This document shows, piece by piece, positions 21,433 to 21,574 of a stretch of DNA of 21,574 bases. The DNA comes from JBBSOW01 sp038259365 (GTDB lineage: Bacteria > Actinomycetota > Actinomycetes > Propionibacteriales > Propionibacteriaceae), in assembly GCA_038259365.1 (NCBI GenBank), contig JBBSOW010000052.1, forward strand, positions 1 through 21,574, given 5' to 3'. Below the pieces are notes generated by a model. That model searched no databases, had not been told where the DNA came from, and saw only the letters and a list, made by a program, of their open reading frames with translations. Both the position numbers and the translations under genes were made by a program. The number at the start of each line of letters is the position of its first letter. Within the stretch, counting starts at the first letter, position 1.

Positions 21433-21574
21433 GCGGGACCCCCCAAACTCCACACGGTGCAGGGAAGCGACGACGCGGGACCCCCCAAACTCCACACGGT
21501 GCAGGGAAGCGACGACGCGGGACCCCCCAAACTCCACACGGTGCAGGGAAGCGACGACGCGGGACCCCCCAAAC
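21433..21574. repeat. Perfect 42-bp tandem repeat array, at least 3.4 copies, cut by the window edge
   Basis: Copies start at 21433, 21475, 21517 and 21559; the last is cut at 16 nt by the window end. All three full copies are identical over all 42 bp. The unit begins GCGGGACCCCCCAAACTCCA and ends AGGGAAGCGACGAC. Because the whole period is conserved there are no variable spacers, so this is not a CRISPR array. All six frames of the unit are stop-free. The left boundary is abrupt, with GTGGGG just before the first copy. Confidence 0.95.

Larger units (their letters stand above)
21084..21574. other. Repeat-rich intergenic region at the right edge
   Basis: About 490 nt follow the DUF349 gene without a convincing gene. 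Two unrelated tandem arrays occupy much of it and are listed separately. Between them (about 21230-21432) is single-copy sequence with a few GAGCGCG / CCGAGC-type short repeats. A frame from an ATG at 21271 stays open to the window edge and reads through the 42-bp repeats, but it lacks a ribosome site and long open frames are expected at this GC content. No T-rich intrinsic terminator follows the DUF349 stop. Confidence 0.6.

Noticed and set aside
21433..21574. CRISPR array
   Set aside because: The full 42-bp period is identical in every copy, so there are no variable spacers, and no cas gene is near.

Overview
This window is high-GC bacterial DNA, and gene content and order point to Actinomycetota. 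The order DUF349 / glyoxalase-II-like hydrolase / hisS / aspS ... rarA / DUF948 protein / small DUF6167-like protein / alaS / (ruvX) is a familiar actinobacterial arrangement. Several starts are GTG, and several genes have a TANNNT -10-like box 6-7 nt before the start codon, as in leaderless actinobacterial genes. A Propionibacteriales-type organism is plausible, but the sequence alone does not prove it.

Left part (1-5007, all minus strand): rarA, then a two-gene membrane-protein pair (DUF948 and a 100-aa membrane protein joined by a GTGA overlap), then alaS, then what looks like the first codons of ruvX at the window edge. This is the conserved housekeeping side.

Middle part (about 5.1-14.4 kb): accessory genes lie between rarA and aspS. 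They are an unrecognised 204-aa protein, a cytochrome P450 convergent with it, a DEAD-box RNA helicase, and a LarA-like (nickel-pincer family) isomerase. These are followed by a compact four-gene signalling and envelope module. In that module an SGNH-hydrolase lipoprotein is coupled by ATGA to a sensor histidine kinase on the minus strand. Divergent from them are a membrane-anchored alpha/beta-hydrolase and an OmpR-type response regulator on the plus strand. The module is bounded on both sides by convergent genes, which suggests a self-contained unit.

Right part (14.4-21.1 kb): aspS (predicted non-discriminating), an MFS transporter with a perfect 18-bp operator-like palindrome upstream, hisS and an MBL-fold hydrolase, all on the minus strand. 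A DUF349 protein is divergent on the plus strand, with only 22 bp between start codons.

Right edge (21.08-21.57 kb): no convincing gene. It holds two unrelated tandem repeats: a 20-bp unit in about five copies, and a 42-bp unit in at least 3.4 perfect copies that runs off the window. The two-component/hydrolase module and the 42-bp array are the most interesting items. No tRNA, rRNA, insertion sequence or CRISPR array was recognised.
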